DNA from: Rheinheimera riviphila | GTDB lineage: Bacteria; Pseudomonadota; Gammaproteobacteria; Enterobacterales; Alteromonadaceae | Assembly (NCBI RefSeq): GCF_004005945.1 | Contig: NZ_SACS01000031.1 | Coordinates: 1 to 36,405, forward strand | Length of the DNA stretch: 36,405 nucleotides | Direction: 5' to 3' | In this document: piece after piece, positions 7,752-17,230 of the stretch | Position numbering within the stretch: the stretch's first letter is position 1 | Layout: every line of letters starts with the position of its first letter | Made by a program: the position numbers and the translations under genes | Notes under the pieces: generated by a model | Databases searched by the model: none | What the model saw: the letters and a program-made list of their open reading frames with translations, nothing else | Told to the model about the DNA's origin: nothing

Positions 7752-9098
7752 ATGATGCAAACGCCCGATTCAGCCAGCAGCACCGCAAACACCTCAAACA
7801 ACCCCGCCGAAACCGAACCGCTGGTACGTAGCCTGGGACTTTGGGGCATGTGGTTACTGGTGGTGAATGGTCTGGTCGGCGCCGGTATTTTTGGCTTGGC
7901 CGGTGGCGCAGCAAGGTTAGCCGGTGACTACAGCCTGTGGGTGTTTTTGGGCTGCGCCTTGTTGATGCTCCCCATCCTGTTATGTTTTGCCGAACTGGCC
8001 AGTTATTTTAACGGTACCGGCGGGCCGGTAAGGTATGTCGGTACTGCTTTTGGCCGCGCCGCCGGTTTTCAGGCCGGCTGGTTATATTATCTGGCGCGGG
8101 TGGTGTCGGTGGCCGCCAACAGTGCGTTACTGGTCGACAGCATCGGATATTTTTGGCCTGCTGCCCGCGATCAGCTGTGGCGCACATTCATTTTAGCTGC
8201 GGTCTGTGCCGGTTTTAGCTGTCTCAACGTCACTGGCGCCCTACAATCCATCCGCACCTTAGGCTGGTTGACGCTGGCCAAGTTTGGTGTGTTGTTGTTA
8301 CTCATCGGCGCCGGTGTCTGGCACTTCTGGCAAGTTCAACCGCTAAACGTTCCGGCCATATTCATACATGACCCACAGCTGCAGCTGGATTTAGGTGCCG
8401 CCACCTTATTGCTGGTGTACGCCTTTGTCGGTTTTGAATCGGCTGTAGTCCCAGCCGGAGAAGCAAAAAATCCGCAGCGCGATATTCCCAAAGCGTTGCT
8501 GCTCGGGCTTGGCATGGTGACGGTATTGTATATGCTGGTGCAATGGGTTTGCATGGTCACGGTGCCGGCGATTGCCAGTTCGACCACGCCGTTACTGGAT
8601 GTGGCCGCAGTGCTCGGTGGTCCTGTTGGCGCGGCTATGTTGATGTTTGGGGTGATTTGTTCGGTCGGTGCCAACTTGCTTGGCGCGATGTTTTCCACAC
8701 CGCGAGTCAGCTATGCGCTGGCACGCGAAGGCAGTTTACCGGCCTGGTTTGGCCGGGTGCATCCGAAGTTTCTGACACCGGCCAATGCCATTGTATTTTT
8801 TGGCGCGCTGGCATTTTTACTGGCAGCCTTTGGCTCCTTTATTTATCTGGCGAGCGCCACGGTATTGATCCGCGCTTTGTTGTACGGCTTGTGCTGCGGC
8901 GCTATTCCAAAGTTACGACCACGCCTGCAAAGCAGCAGCAGTTTTATTTTGCCGGGCGCTTATTTGATCCCAGGTTTAGGTTTACTGGCTTGTGGTTGGT
9001 TGGTATGGCAGGTCAAACTGGACGCGGTGCTGCTCACCGCCGCACTGTTGCTGGTCGGTGCCATTTTTTACATCGCGACGCGCTGGCGTCCGGCATAA
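7752..9098 (+). CDS. APC superfamily amino-acid permease
   Basis: A 448-residue inner-membrane protein with about twelve helices. The signature first helix contains NGLVGAGIFGLAGGAARLAG, the unwound substrate-binding segment of APC transporters. The sixth helix contains the family-typical YAFVGFESAVVPAGEAKNPQRDIPKALL stretch (quoted from residues 265-290 in two parts: YAFVGFESAVV and AGEAKNPQRDIP). The ATG at 7752 (or 7755) is preferred; the TTG-initiated 40-residue upstream extension looks non-coding. AGGA is very close to this ATG, so initiation may be weak. It probably imports or exchanges an amino acid or amine by proton coupling. Specificity cannot be assigned. Confidence 0.88.
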   Translation: MMQTPDSASSTANTSNNPAETEPLVRSLGLWGMWLLVVNGLVGAGIFGLAGGAARLAGDYSLWVFLGCALLMLPILLCFAELASYFNGTGGPVRYVGTAFGRAAGFQAGWLYYLARVVSVAANSALLVDSIGYFWPAARDQLWRTFILAAVCAGFSCLNVTGALQSIRTLGWLTLAKFGVLLLLIGAGVWHFWQVQPLNVPAIFIHDPQLQLDLGAATLLLVYAFVGFESAVVPAGEAKNPQRDIPKALLLGLGMVTVLYMLVQWVCMVTVPAIASSTTPLLDVAAVLGGPVGAAMLMFGVICSVGANLLGAMFSTPRVSYALAREGSLPAWFGRVHPKFLTPANAIVFFGALAFLLAAFGSFIYLASATVLIRALLYGLCCGAIPKLRPRLQSSSSFILPGAYLIPGLGLLACGWLVWQVKLDAVLLTAALLLVGAIFYIATRWRPA

Positions 9099-9186
9099 CA
9101 TGGCGCATTTAAAAAGCCACATAAAAAAGCCAAGCCTAACAGTTAATCCCGACTTCCATGTCAATGGACGTTGCACGGATTGCCCC

Positions 9187-9211
9187 ACTTTATAAAAGCA
9201 TGCTATAAAGT
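9187..9211. repeat. Perfect 8-base inverted repeat in the promoter region of the gene at 9248
   Basis: ACTTTATA (9187-9194) and TATAAAGT (9204-9211) face each other across nine bases that include the palindrome GCATGC. The arms are AT-rich and could hold a -10 box (TATAAA after TGC). The symmetry suggests a regulator site, or just a symmetric promoter. Confidence 0.45.
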
Positions 9212-9247
9212 AGTTATCCCTATTTTGGGTTTGCCAATGGATGGTGC

Positions 9248-9592
9248 ATGATGCAGTTATTAACCGTTTTTCTGATCGTGGTGTTGTCGGTGATTGCCAC
9301 AACTTTAATCATTATCTCTATCAAGCTGACAGATTTGGTCACGGAAGCCAGAGCCAGTCGCATCGCAGTACAGAACATCGAAGCGGACGACTTATTCCAG
9401 CAAGGTCACTTCAGCGAACACCAGCGCAAAGAGTTCCACCACCACAACACCGAAATTCTGACCTTGTTACAGCGGATTGAACAGCTGCTGGGTCCAAAAC
9501 TCAAAACCGATCGCCCGCGCACCAGCGTGTTGACGCAGGGCGAATCGGTGGTCAATACACCACAGAACCGGTTTAGCAGTAACCGCCTTTAG
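9248..9592 (+). CDS. Small single-TM membrane protein of unknown function
   Basis: A 114-residue protein with one strong N-terminal transmembrane helix (LLTVFLIVVLSVIATTLIIISI, seen in two halves around residues 4-25). A cytoplasmic, charged helical part follows (residues 28-80, including an HHHN cluster) and then a polar C-terminal tail. Two ATGs are adjacent at 9248 and 9251; no good Shine-Dalgarno is visible. I do not recognise a family. It precedes another small one-TM helical protein and the large soluble hybrid kinase in the same direction, which hints at a membrane-anchoring or signalling accessory role. That is inference only. Confidence 0.65.
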   Translation: MMQLLTVFLIVVLSVIATTLIIISIKLTDLVTEARASRIAVQNIEADDLFQQGHFSEHQRKEFHHHNTEILTLLQRIEQLLGPKLKTDRPRTSVLTQGESVVNTPQNRFSSNRL

Positions 9593-9802
9593 CTTGGGTC
9601 TTGTCTGAGCCTTGCGTGAAGCTAAGCCTAAGCCTTGGAAGCCAAGCAGCCAAACATCCGCAATGCTGACAATTCCGGCAATCGGCCACTTGCGGCGCTA
9701 AAGCGGGTTGACAGCCTGCAGCCGGCACCGGATGATAACTACTTTTTTGCAGCCGCCACCTTGTTGGTTTAAAGCGCTGTCAGTCGGATAAAGTAGGTTT
9801 TC

Positions 9803-10270
9803 ATGATCACTCGGGCACAATTTACGTTTATCTGGGGTTTTGCCCTGGGCCTTTCTTCTGCTTCGATGCTGTTTTACACCTGGCATATGGAGAGTCTGAC
9901 CGCACTGCAACAACAGTGGTTAGAGAAGCAACAAACCCAACACACCGAACAACTGGCACAGACCCAACAATCGCAAATCGACACCATCGATTTACTGATG
10001 AAAAGCTACAGCATCAGCGACGGCAATGAAGATCAGGATATGCGCGCTGAGCTTATCCGTAGCAATCATTTGTCATTGTTGTTAGAAGTGCAGCAACAGG
10101 CAGCAGTCGATATCAGCGATTTAATTGACCCGGCGCGGCCGTTTAATTCGGCGCAGTTGTATGCGGCATTACTGCGAATTAAGCAACAACATGAAAAAAA
10201 TCTGGCGCGGCAACGGCTGGATCAACGGGTAAAAACTGCCGACACGACTGTTCCTGTAACCACACCCTAG
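9803..10270 (+). CDS. Small one-TM protein with cytoplasmic or periplasmic coiled coil
   Basis: A 155-residue protein. Residues 6-27 form one hydrophobic segment (FTFIWGFALGLSSASMLFY). A Gln-rich amphipathic helix follows to about residue 60 (repeated LQQQWLEKQQTQ and LAQTQQSQ), then a mixed helical region. The family is unknown to me. The stop is only 64 bases before the hybrid-kinase start on the same strand, with a T run but no hairpin between, so co-transcription with the kinase is plausible. The soluble kinase has no membrane segment, so this protein is a candidate partner; nothing in the sequence proves it. Confidence 0.7.
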   Translation: MITRAQFTFIWGFALGLSSASMLFYTWHMESLTALQQQWLEKQQTQHTEQLAQTQQSQIDTIDLLMKSYSISDGNEDQDMRAELIRSNHLSLLLEVQQQAAVDISDLIDPARPFNSAQLYAALLRIKQQHEKNLARQRLDQRVKTADTTVPVTTP

Positions 10271-10334
10271 TTTTTTTTAGTTTCGGGCTGCCTGACTGCA
10301 AATTTCAGCGTACACTCAATTCACTTATCTCTGA

Positions 10335-13300
10335 GTGTCCGTGTCGCTGATGAAGCCTGCTTTACCATCAAATGAAGCGCAACGCTTGCAGGCGTTGTAC
10401 CAGTTACAAATTCTCGATTCATTGCATGAGCCCGCCTTCGAAGCGCTCAATAGATTAGCTTGTCTGATCTGCGATGCGCCGACATCTGCCTTAAGCCTCA
10501 TCGACATCGATCGGCAATGGTTTAAATCCAGTATTAACATTGATGTACCACAGACCACCAGAGAAGACGCCTTTTGTGCGCACGCTATTCTGACGCCCGG
10601 TCAGCTGACCTACGTCCCGGACACTTATAATGATCCACGTTTTGCCGACCACCCGGCCGTGCAAAAAGACAATGGTATCCGCTTTTATGCCGGTGCGCCG
10701 CTGCGTATCAACGACGACATCGCGCTTGGCACCCTGTGTGTGGTTGATTCGGTGCCACGGCAACTGACGTCGCAGCAGTTAGAAGCGCTGCGATTATTGT
10801 CCGCCCAAGCCGTCACCCTGATGCAAAACCGCTTGATTGCCATCAACAGCCTCGAGCAGCAACAAACCTTAACAACAGTCACTGAACATGTACCGGTGTT
10901 AATCGGCCAAGTCGACCGCCAGTTCCGCTATGTGTTTTGCAATCAGAAATATGCCGACTGGTTTGGCATCGACACTCAGGCAGCTATCGGCCGCAGCATT
11001 GCCGAGGTGTTTGGACAGGAGGCTTTTGACGAGCTGGAACCAAGCCTGCAAAAAGTATTACAAGGCGAACAAATCGATTTTGTCGCCCAACCACGCGCTG
11101 GCCGGGTGTTTAATAGCTGTTTTGTACCGCAAAAATCGCCAAATGGCCGCTATGAGCACATTATTATCGTCGCCAGCGATATCACCGATAATCACCAGCA
11201 ACAGCAAAAAACTAAGCATGAACGCGACCGATTGGACGCCATTATTCAGGGCACCAACCTCGGCACCTGGGAATGGAATATCGCCAGCGGTCGCACTTAT
11301 TACAACCATCGCTGGTTTAGTATGCTGGGGTTACCACCGGAAAAACACACCACCATTGCGCTGTGGGAGACGTTACTGCATCCGGACGACTATCCGCCGT
11401 CAGTGTTAATGCTGCAGCAGCATTTTCGCGGTGAACTGCCGTTTTATGATGTGAAATTCCGGATGAAACACAGTCACGGCCACTGGGTTTGGATCCATGC
11501 GGTCGGCCGGGTCACCAGTTGGAACGAACAAGGTGAACCGGAACTGATGTTTGGTACCCACAGCGATATCAGTACCGACATGGCGAAAGAAGCCGAGATT
11601 TTGTCGACCCGTTCGTGGCTCAAAGCTGCCATCGACTCCTCGTCCGAAGTGGCGATGATTTCCACTGACATTCATGGTGTGATCCAGTTATTTAACACCG
11701 GTGCCGAGCGGATGCTGGGCTACAAAGCAGAAGAATTAGTGGGTATCCAAAGTCCGGCTATTTTTCATAATCCGGAAGAAATCGCCCGGCGTTCAGAACA
11801 GTTAAGCGCTGAATATAAACAAGAGATCCAGGGATTTGACGCTTTTGTGTTTCGCGCCCGTCAGGGGATCAGCGAAACCAGACAATGGACCTACGTTTGT
11901 AAAAATGGTGAGCAAAAACAAGTCCGGCTCAGTGTATCCGTGATGCGCAACGATGATGGTTCTGTGCTGGGTTACCTCGGTGTCGCCATTGATATTACGC
12001 AATTGGAACAGTTGCATCATGCGCTACTGCTGAGTGAACAGCGCCATCGTTCGATGCTGGAAAACCTACCGGGCGTGGTGTACCGCTGCATCAACGACCA
12101 GCACTGGACCATGCTGTTTATCAGCGACGAAGTGGAAAAACTGACCGGTTACCCGGCGAAGAATTTTATCCGCAATAAAATCACCACCTTTACCAAAATC
12201 ACCCATCCCGATGACACCGAACAAAATCGGATCATTGTTGAGCGTGAGCTGGCCAACCATGCCCGTTTCAGCACTGAGTATCGCATCATGCACGCCAATG
12301 GCAGTATCCGTTGGGTACAGGAACTGGGGCGAGGCATTTTTGATCAAAATAATCAGCTGCTCTATATCGATGGTTTTATCTGGGATATCACAGCGCAAAA
12401 AGAAGCCATGCTCGGCCTGCGTGCCAGTGAGCAGAAATTATCGTCCTTGTATCAGCTGGCACCATTGGCCATAGCGCTGACCAAATACCCTGGCGGTAAT
12501 TTTGTCGAAGCCAACCCGGAATTCGGCCGGATGCTCGGCTATGACTGCCAATATATTGATCAGATGTCGTTTGCCAACATTGTGCCGGCACGGCAGCAAC
12601 AATGTATTCAACAGGAATTTGAGCGGCTGACCAATACCGGGCGTTATGGTCCGGTCGAAACCGAACTACGTCATCGCGATGGCCATTTAGTACCCGTGGT
12701 GCAAAGCGGCGTACAGATTGAAAGCATAAACGGCCAGCTGCAAACCTGGTCGATTATTCAGGACATCACCGAACATAAACGTATAGAACAAATGAAAACC
12801 CAGTTTGTGTCGATGGTCAGCCATGAACTGCGGACCCCGCTGACGGCGATTTCTGGTGCCCTGGGGTTAATGGCCGGTGGCGCCTTGGGTCAAGTGCCGA
12901 TGCCAATGCAGACCATGTTGAATATTGCAGTCGATAACAGTAATAAACTCAGTCAGTTGATTAACGATTTACTCGATATTGATAAGCTGGTTGCCGGTAA
13001 AATGCAGTTTGATTTTACCTCCTGCTCGATGCTTGATTTACTCAAACAAAGCATCGAACACAACCAACCTTATGCTGACAAATATCAGGCGACCATCGAT
13101 CTGCACGCCAGTGATGACGCAGCTGTATTGCTGGATCCAATGCGTTTTCATCAGATCATGGCCAATTTATTGTCCAACGCCGCCAAATTTGCACCGACTG
13201 GCGCCAAAATTACCGTTGCTTTAGAGCAAACCAACACGGAAGTGGTGGTATCGGTGCAGGATCAAGGCCCCGGCATCAGTGAAGAGTTTCAGCACCGGAT

Positions 13301-14198
13301 GTTTGAAAAATTCTCGCAGGCCGATTCGGCTGATGCCCGCAGCAAAGATGGGACCGGCCTTGGTCTGGCCATTGTCAAAGAGTTGACCGAGCGGATGGAC
13401 GGCAAGATTAGTTTTGAAACGTCGGCCACCACCGGCACCTGTTTCCGGCTGCATTTCCAGAAACAGTCGAATGAACCCATTCAACATGGCAACGCGATTT
13501 TAGTGGTGGAAGACGACCCATCGATCGCTGGTTTTATCCGGGCTTTACTGGAATCCACCGGTTATCTGGTGACCACAGCGCACAGTCTGGCGAGCGCAAG
13601 GCGCGCCATGGCACTACGTAGTTTTGCCGCCATGACCCTTGATTTAAACTTACCGGATGGTCATGCGGCAGCATTAATTAACGAGCTGCGTGCAAATACC
13701 GCAACCGCAGATTTACCGATCCTGGTTATTTCGGTTGAAAAGCAACAAGATGGCCATAGTTTTAGCGGTTTTACCGCCTTTGACTGGCTGGAAAAACCGA
13801 TTACCGCGCCGCAATTGTTGTCGTCGCTGCAACAGCTGCTGACATCGCCCAGACCGAAAATTCTGCATGTGGAAGATGACCCAACCTTCAGCACGTTATT
13901 AAACCATTTTACGCCGGACAATGCCGACATCGCCCACGTTGCGACAGTGCAACATGCAACACAGTTGCTGCAGGCTGAAACCTTTGATTTGGTGGTGTTG
14001 GATCTCGGATTGCCGGATGGTTCTGGCTGGGAGTTATTACCGCTGATTGCCGAACATCATCAACATTTGCCGGTGTTGATCTGGTCTGCTGACGAATTGA
14101 GTGATGAGTTAAAAAGCAAAGTGGACGCCACGTTGTCGAAGAACCAACAGGCGATCCCGCACCTGTTGTCGACGATTTCCCGGTTACTACGACGCTAA
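10335..14198 (+). CDS. Soluble hybrid sensor histidine kinase (GAF, five PAS, HisKA-HATPase, two REC)
   Basis: A 1287-residue cytoplasmic multisensor. In order: GAF (about 15-170), five PAS/PAC units (about 175-300, 300-425, 425-555, 560-690, 695-815), the dimerisation domain with FVSMVSHELRTPLTAI (phospho-His), and the ATPase with N box NLLSNAAKFAP, G1 DQGPGIS, F box FEKFSQAD and G2 GTGLGLAI. Two receiver domains follow (REC1 VVEDDPS, Asp in LDLNLPDG, Lys in LEKPI; REC2 HVEDDPT, Asp in LDLGLPDG, Lys in LSKNQQ). No transmembrane segment and no Hpt are present. The start is uncertain: GTG at 10335, GTG at 10341 or ATG at 10350, none with a clear Shine-Dalgarno. It is convergent, 34 bases apart, with an Hpt-bearing diguanylate cyclase that could receive its phosphate. 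Confidence 0.93.
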   Translation: MSVSLMKPALPSNEAQRLQALYQLQILDSLHEPAFEALNRLACLICDAPTSALSLIDIDRQWFKSSINIDVPQTTREDAFCAHAILTPGQLTYVPDTYNDPRFADHPAVQKDNGIRFYAGAPLRINDDIALGTLCVVDSVPRQLTSQQLEALRLLSAQAVTLMQNRLIAINSLEQQQTLTTVTEHVPVLIGQVDRQFRYVFCNQKYADWFGIDTQAAIGRSIAEVFGQEAFDELEPSLQKVLQGEQIDFVAQPRAGRVFNSCFVPQKSPNGRYEHIIIVASDITDNHQQQQKTKHERDRLDAIIQGTNLGTWEWNIASGRTYYNHRWFSMLGLPPEKHTTIALWETLLHPDDYPPSVLMLQQHFRGELPFYDVKFRMKHSHGHWVWIHAVGRVTSWNEQGEPELMFGTHSDISTDMAKEAEILSTRSWLKAAIDSSSEVAMISTDIHGVIQLFNTGAERMLGYKAEELVGIQSPAIFHNPEEIARRSEQLSAEYKQEIQGFDAFVFRARQGISETRQWTYVCKNGEQKQVRLSVSVMRNDDGSVLGYLGVAIDITQLEQLHHALLLSEQRHRSMLENLPGVVYRCINDQHWTMLFISDEVEKLTGYPAKNFIRNKITTFTKITHPDDTEQNRIIVERELANHARFSTEYRIMHANGSIRWVQELGRGIFDQNNQLLYIDGFIWDITAQKEAMLGLRASEQKLSSLYQLAPLAIALTKYPGGNFVEANPEFGRMLGYDCQYIDQMSFANIVPARQQQCIQQEFERLTNTGRYGPVETELRHRDGHLVPVVQSGVQIESINGQLQTWSIIQDITEHKRIEQMKTQFVSMVSHELRTPLTAISGALGLMAGGALGQVPMPMQTMLNIAVDNSNKLSQLINDLLDIDKLVAGKMQFDFTSCSMLDLLKQSIEHNQPYADKYQATIDLHASDDAAVLLDPMRFHQIMANLLSNAAKFAPTGAKITVALEQTNTEVVVSVQDQGPGISEEFQHRMFEKFSQADSADARSKDGTGLGLAIVKELTERMDGKISFETSATTGTCFRLHFQKQSNEPIQHGNAILVVEDDPSIAGFIRALLESTGYLVTTAHSLASARRAMALRSFAAMTLDLNLPDGHAAALINELRANTATADLPILVISVEKQQDGHSFSGFTAFDWLEKPITAPQLLSSLQQLLTSPRPKILHVEDDPTFSTLLNHFTPDNADIAHVATVQHATQLLQAETFDLVVLDLGLPDGSGWELLPLIAEHHQHLPVLIWSADELSDELKSKVDATLSKNQQAIPHLLSTISRLLRR

Positions 14199-14232
14199 AG
14201 CCGTTATCCTTGAAGGTTCGGGGTTGTTGGAA

Positions 14233-15870
14233 TTAACCAGCGACAAAAATTTTCACCTGATTGCGACCGGCGGATTTAGCCTGATACAAGGCTTGATCCG
14301 CCTGTTCAATCACCTGATCCGCCACTTCCATGCCCAAACCACTGGCGATGCCAGCACTAAAAGTACAGTTGAATTTACTGCCATCAAAGGTAAAGGGTAA
14401 CTGCGCAAAGGCTTCCCGCATTTTTTCGACGATTTTCAGCGCTTTTTCTACCGGACATTCTGGCAATACCAGCAAAAATTCTTCGCCGCCATAACGGCCG
14501 ATCATGTCACTTTTGCGCAGCTGTTGTTTCAATAAATTTGAAAGACTGGTAATCACCTGATCGCCGGTCAAATGGCCGTAGTTATCGTTAACCTTCTTAA
14601 AGTGGTCGATATCCAGCATCACCACACTCACCTGCTGCTGATGGCGTAAACTACGCACCAGCTCGCTGGCCAGCCGCTCTTTAATATGCGCATGCTGTAA
14701 TAAACCGGTCAGGCTGTCTTTGGTCATCACTTCGGCCAGCTGCCGTGCGCGCTGCGCTCTGGCAAAAATAGCCACAATTAACGCATTGTCGCTGATCGGT
14801 TTGGTCAGGAAATCATCACCGGCTTTGATCAATACTTCTAACTGCCGCTCGCTGTCGGTTTCCGATGACAAATAAATAATCGGCACCCCCAGCCATTCAT
14901 CCTGTAACCGGATCAGCTGCGCCAGTTCCGGCCCGGTGCACTGTGGCATATTGACGTCCAGCAAAATCACATCCGGGTGAAACTTGCGCAGACCGGCAAA
15001 AATTTCCGCCGGATCGTTCAGGATCTCGGCGCGTAAACCGGCATTTTCCAACACCAGCGCATAGTGCTGCGCCAGCAACTGGTCGTCATCGACAATGAGT
15101 ACCCGAAATGCATCACGTTGCCTGGACGCCAGCATCCGTTGCAAGCGGGCTTCCAGCGCCGACGCATTCAGTGGTTTAACAAAATAGCCCAACGCCCCAC
15201 TGCGAACGGCGTGCAGATAATGCTCAAAATCGTCGTGGCTGGTCAGCACAAACAGCGGCAGATGAGCGCCATCCTGTTGTAAGCGATTGATAAAATTCAG
15301 ACCGGACTCGGTTTCACCCGGCAATTCGATGTCGATAATCAGCGCATCCGGCTGTTGTTTCGCCAAGGCAATTTCCAGCTGCTTTGGTTGTTGGAACCAT
15401 TCCACCTGATAGCCGAAAGTCGCCAACGTCAGGCATAGATGCCGCGCCGTTTCGCCTTCGTCTTCTAACAGATAAATCAGCGTGGTATTTTTTTCGGAAA
15501 CTTTATTGACGATGGGTAATTTAAACTCAGTCACCACCAGCTGTTTTTGCTGACGTAACAACTGAAATAATTGCAGAAACTGCTGAATATCCGATGCGGA
15601 CGGTGCTTGTTGTGATTGCAACCAGGCCTGACACTGCTGTTCAAGTTTTTTGGCCGAAGCGCCGAGTTCAGAGAGGCCAAAAGTGCCGGCAGAACCGGCC
15701 AGGGTGTGAAAGTTGGCCAACAACTGCGATACCAGCGGTCGCCACTGCAGATTGTCAATGAGCGACTCACATTGCAATTGTAACTGCGGTAGTTCCAACT
15801 GCAATCGCTGCAGATACTGCTGATTGAGTAATGCAAGTTGCTGTTCAAGTTTGTCTTTTGCGGTCGTCAT
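14233..15870 (-). CDS. Hpt-REC-REC-GGDEF response regulator, diguanylate cyclase
   Basis: A 545-residue protein. An N-terminal Hpt domain (phospho-His55 in FHTLAGSAGTFG, about 1-110) is followed by REC1 (about 128-240; Asp in LIIDIELPG, Lys in FVKPL) and REC2 (about 255-370; VDDDQ, Asp in LLDVNMP, Lys in LTKPI). The C-terminal GGDEF domain (about 380-545) has an intact active site RYGGEEF and an RKSD motif five residues before it, matching the RxxD inhibitory site. It should make cyclic-di-GMP under phosphorelay control and product inhibition. The Hpt domain complements the neighbouring hybrid kinase, which lacks one. The start at the ATG at 15870 has only a weak Shine-Dalgarno, but a good promoter lies upstream. 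Confidence 0.93.
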   Translation of the reverse strand: MTTAKDKLEQQLALLNQQYLQRLQLELPQLQLQCESLIDNLQWRPLVSQLLANFHTLAGSAGTFGLSELGASAKKLEQQCQAWLQSQQAPSASDIQQFLQLFQLLRQQKQLVVTEFKLPIVNKVSEKNTTLIYLLEDEGETARHLCLTLATFGYQVEWFQQPKQLEIALAKQQPDALIIDIELPGETESGLNFINRLQQDGAHLPLFVLTSHDDFEHYLHAVRSGALGYFVKPLNASALEARLQRMLASRQRDAFRVLIVDDDQLLAQHYALVLENAGLRAEILNDPAEIFAGLRKFHPDVILLDVNMPQCTGPELAQLIRLQDEWLGVPIIYLSSETDSERQLEVLIKAGDDFLTKPISDNALIVAIFARAQRARQLAEVMTKDSLTGLLQHAHIKERLASELVRSLRHQQQVSVVMLDIDHFKKVNDNYGHLTGDQVITSLSNLLKQQLRKSDMIGRYGGEEFLLVLPECPVEKALKIVEKMREAFAQLPFTFDGSKFNCTFSAGIASGLGMEVADQVIEQADQALYQAKSAGRNQVKIFVAG

Positions 15871-15901
15871 CCGTGGGCATCTTCAGCGAGGTCAGGACTT
15901 T

Positions 15902-15929
15902 ACTATAGCAAAACTTTCCCAACAGCCAA
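15902..15929 (-). promoter_or_regulatory. Promoter of the Hpt-REC-REC-GGDEF gene
   Basis: On the minus strand TTGGCT (15924-15929, 4 of 6) and TATAGT (15902-15907, 5 of 6) are 16 bases apart. They stand about 30 bases before the start codon. This looks like an ordinary sigma-70 promoter for a monocistronic gene. Confidence 0.55.
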
Positions 15930-15973
15930 CAGCTCTGCTGGTTTTTCGGGAAAAATCCTCTGAATCAGTTTTG

Positions 15974-17230
15974 TTACAATTTTATGACCAAGCCTTGTGC
16001 CACACTTTGCCGGTACGTCAGATAGGACGGAATAGCACCCAGTACCAACGACACACCGGTTAACGCTGACAATACGATGCCGGTATGGCTATGCCAGGGC
16101 CAGATGCTAATCACCAGACCATACTGACTGCTCAGCAGCGGCTGCGCCAGCCACAAACCAGCTGTTAACGTCAGCAGCGCGCCGCCGATACTCAGTACGG
16201 TCAGGCATAACACCTCCAGCTCAATCAACCAGAACAGTTGCCAGGGTCTGGCGCCGACAGCCCGTAAAATGGCCATTTCGCGTTGCCGCTCTTTCATCGC
16301 CGCCAGCAACGTCGTCATCATGCCAATCAAAGCGGCAATCAACACCAGTAAGGTCACCAGCAACAACAAATTCTCCACCATACTAAGCATTTGCCATAGT
16401 TCCGCCAAAGCGGCGCCGGGTAAAATGGCGGTTAAAGGTTCGGCTTTAAATTCATTAATTTGCCGTTGCAGCGCAAAAGTTGCCACTTTCGATTTTAAGC
16501 CCAGCATAAAGCCGGTGATGACGGTTGGCTGCAGCGCTGCAAGTTGTTCGGCATGCAGTTTAGGTTGCCTGCCAAGCACTGGCGCCCCACCTTGCCAACC
16601 ACGGTGAATAGCTTCAATGCCGGCCAGACTGACATGCACACTTTGATCAACTGGCGTGCCGGTCGGTGCCAGAATACCAACGACGGTAAAAGGCTGATCT
16701 TTGTGCTGACTGAAACTGACGGCACCCACGCCATGCGACAGGATAATTTGCTCCCCCAGCTGATAACCAAGTTTGTCGGCGACCGCCGCGCCAAGCACCG
16801 TTTGATAGACCTCAGCAAAGGCCTGGCCTTGAGCAAAGTCGAGCTGTTGCTGCTGACCGTAGCGGAAAAAGCGGAAATAATCATCGTTGGTGCCAATCAC
16901 CCGAAAACCGCGGTGTGAATCGCCCAAAGCCAACGGAATTGACCATTTCACCTGCGGGTGTTTGCTGATCTGCTGGTAATGTTGCCAACTGATATTGTTG
17001 GTGGCGCTGCCCAGTCGAAACACCGAGTACAACAATAAATTCAGCTGCCCGGAACGCGCGCCGACAATTAAGTCGGTGCCGGAAACGGTGCTGGTAAAAC
17101 TACGTTTGGCCTCCAGCCGTAAATGATCAATGCCCAATAACAGCGCAATACTGATCACCAAAGATAACAACGTCATCAGCGCAGTGCCGCGCCGGTTCCA
17201 TAAGCTCTGCCGGGCTAACCGAATTAACAT
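15974..17230 (-). CDS. ABC transporter permease (MacB/FtsX-like), probable Zrg-type zinc system component
   Basis: A 418-residue permease of the LolC/MacB type. There is one N-terminal membrane helix (ALMTLLSLVISIALLLGI), a periplasmic domain of about 230 residues, and three C-terminal helices in the FtsX domain (LLLLVTLLVLIAALIGMM, then the ILRAVGARPWQLFWLIELE segment and two further helices). The ATG at 17230 has GGGAG about eight bases upstream and overlaps the ATPase stop by 7 bases, so the pair is translationally coupled. Such permeases act on periplasmic proteins or lipids rather than as classic importers. The nearby DUF3299 and DUF2796 genes match, as I recall it, the gene set of the Vibrio cholerae zrg zinc-uptake locus. 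Confidence 0.88.
   Translation of the reverse strand: MLIRLARQSLWNRRGTALMTLLSLVISIALLLGIDHLRLEAKRSFTSTVSGTDLIVGARSGQLNLLLYSVFRLGSATNNISWQHYQQISKHPQVKWSIPLALGDSHRGFRVIGTNDDYFRFFRYGQQQQLDFAQGQAFAEVYQTVLGAAVADKLGYQLGEQIILSHGVGAVSFSQHKDQPFTVVGILAPTGTPVDQSVHVSLAGIEAIHRGWQGGAPVLGRQPKLHAEQLAALQPTVITGFMLGLKSKVATFALQRQINEFKAEPLTAILPGAALAELWQMLSMVENLLLLVTLLVLIAALIGMMTTLLAAMKERQREMAILRAVGARPWQLFWLIELEVLCLTVLSIGGALLTLTAGLWLAQPLLSSQYGLVISIWPWHSHTGIVLSALTGVSLVLGAIPSYLTYRQSVAQGLVIKL

Noticed and set aside
9600-9650. Weak hairpin CTTGG/CCAAG after the small membrane protein gene
   Set aside because: Only five pairs and no T run, so not supportable as a terminator.
15926-15946. Hairpin CCAACAG/CTGCTGG followed by five T residues on the plus strand
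   Set aside because: No plus-strand gene ends upstream of it, the stem has a mismatch, and the spot is the promoter region of the leftward GGDEF gene.
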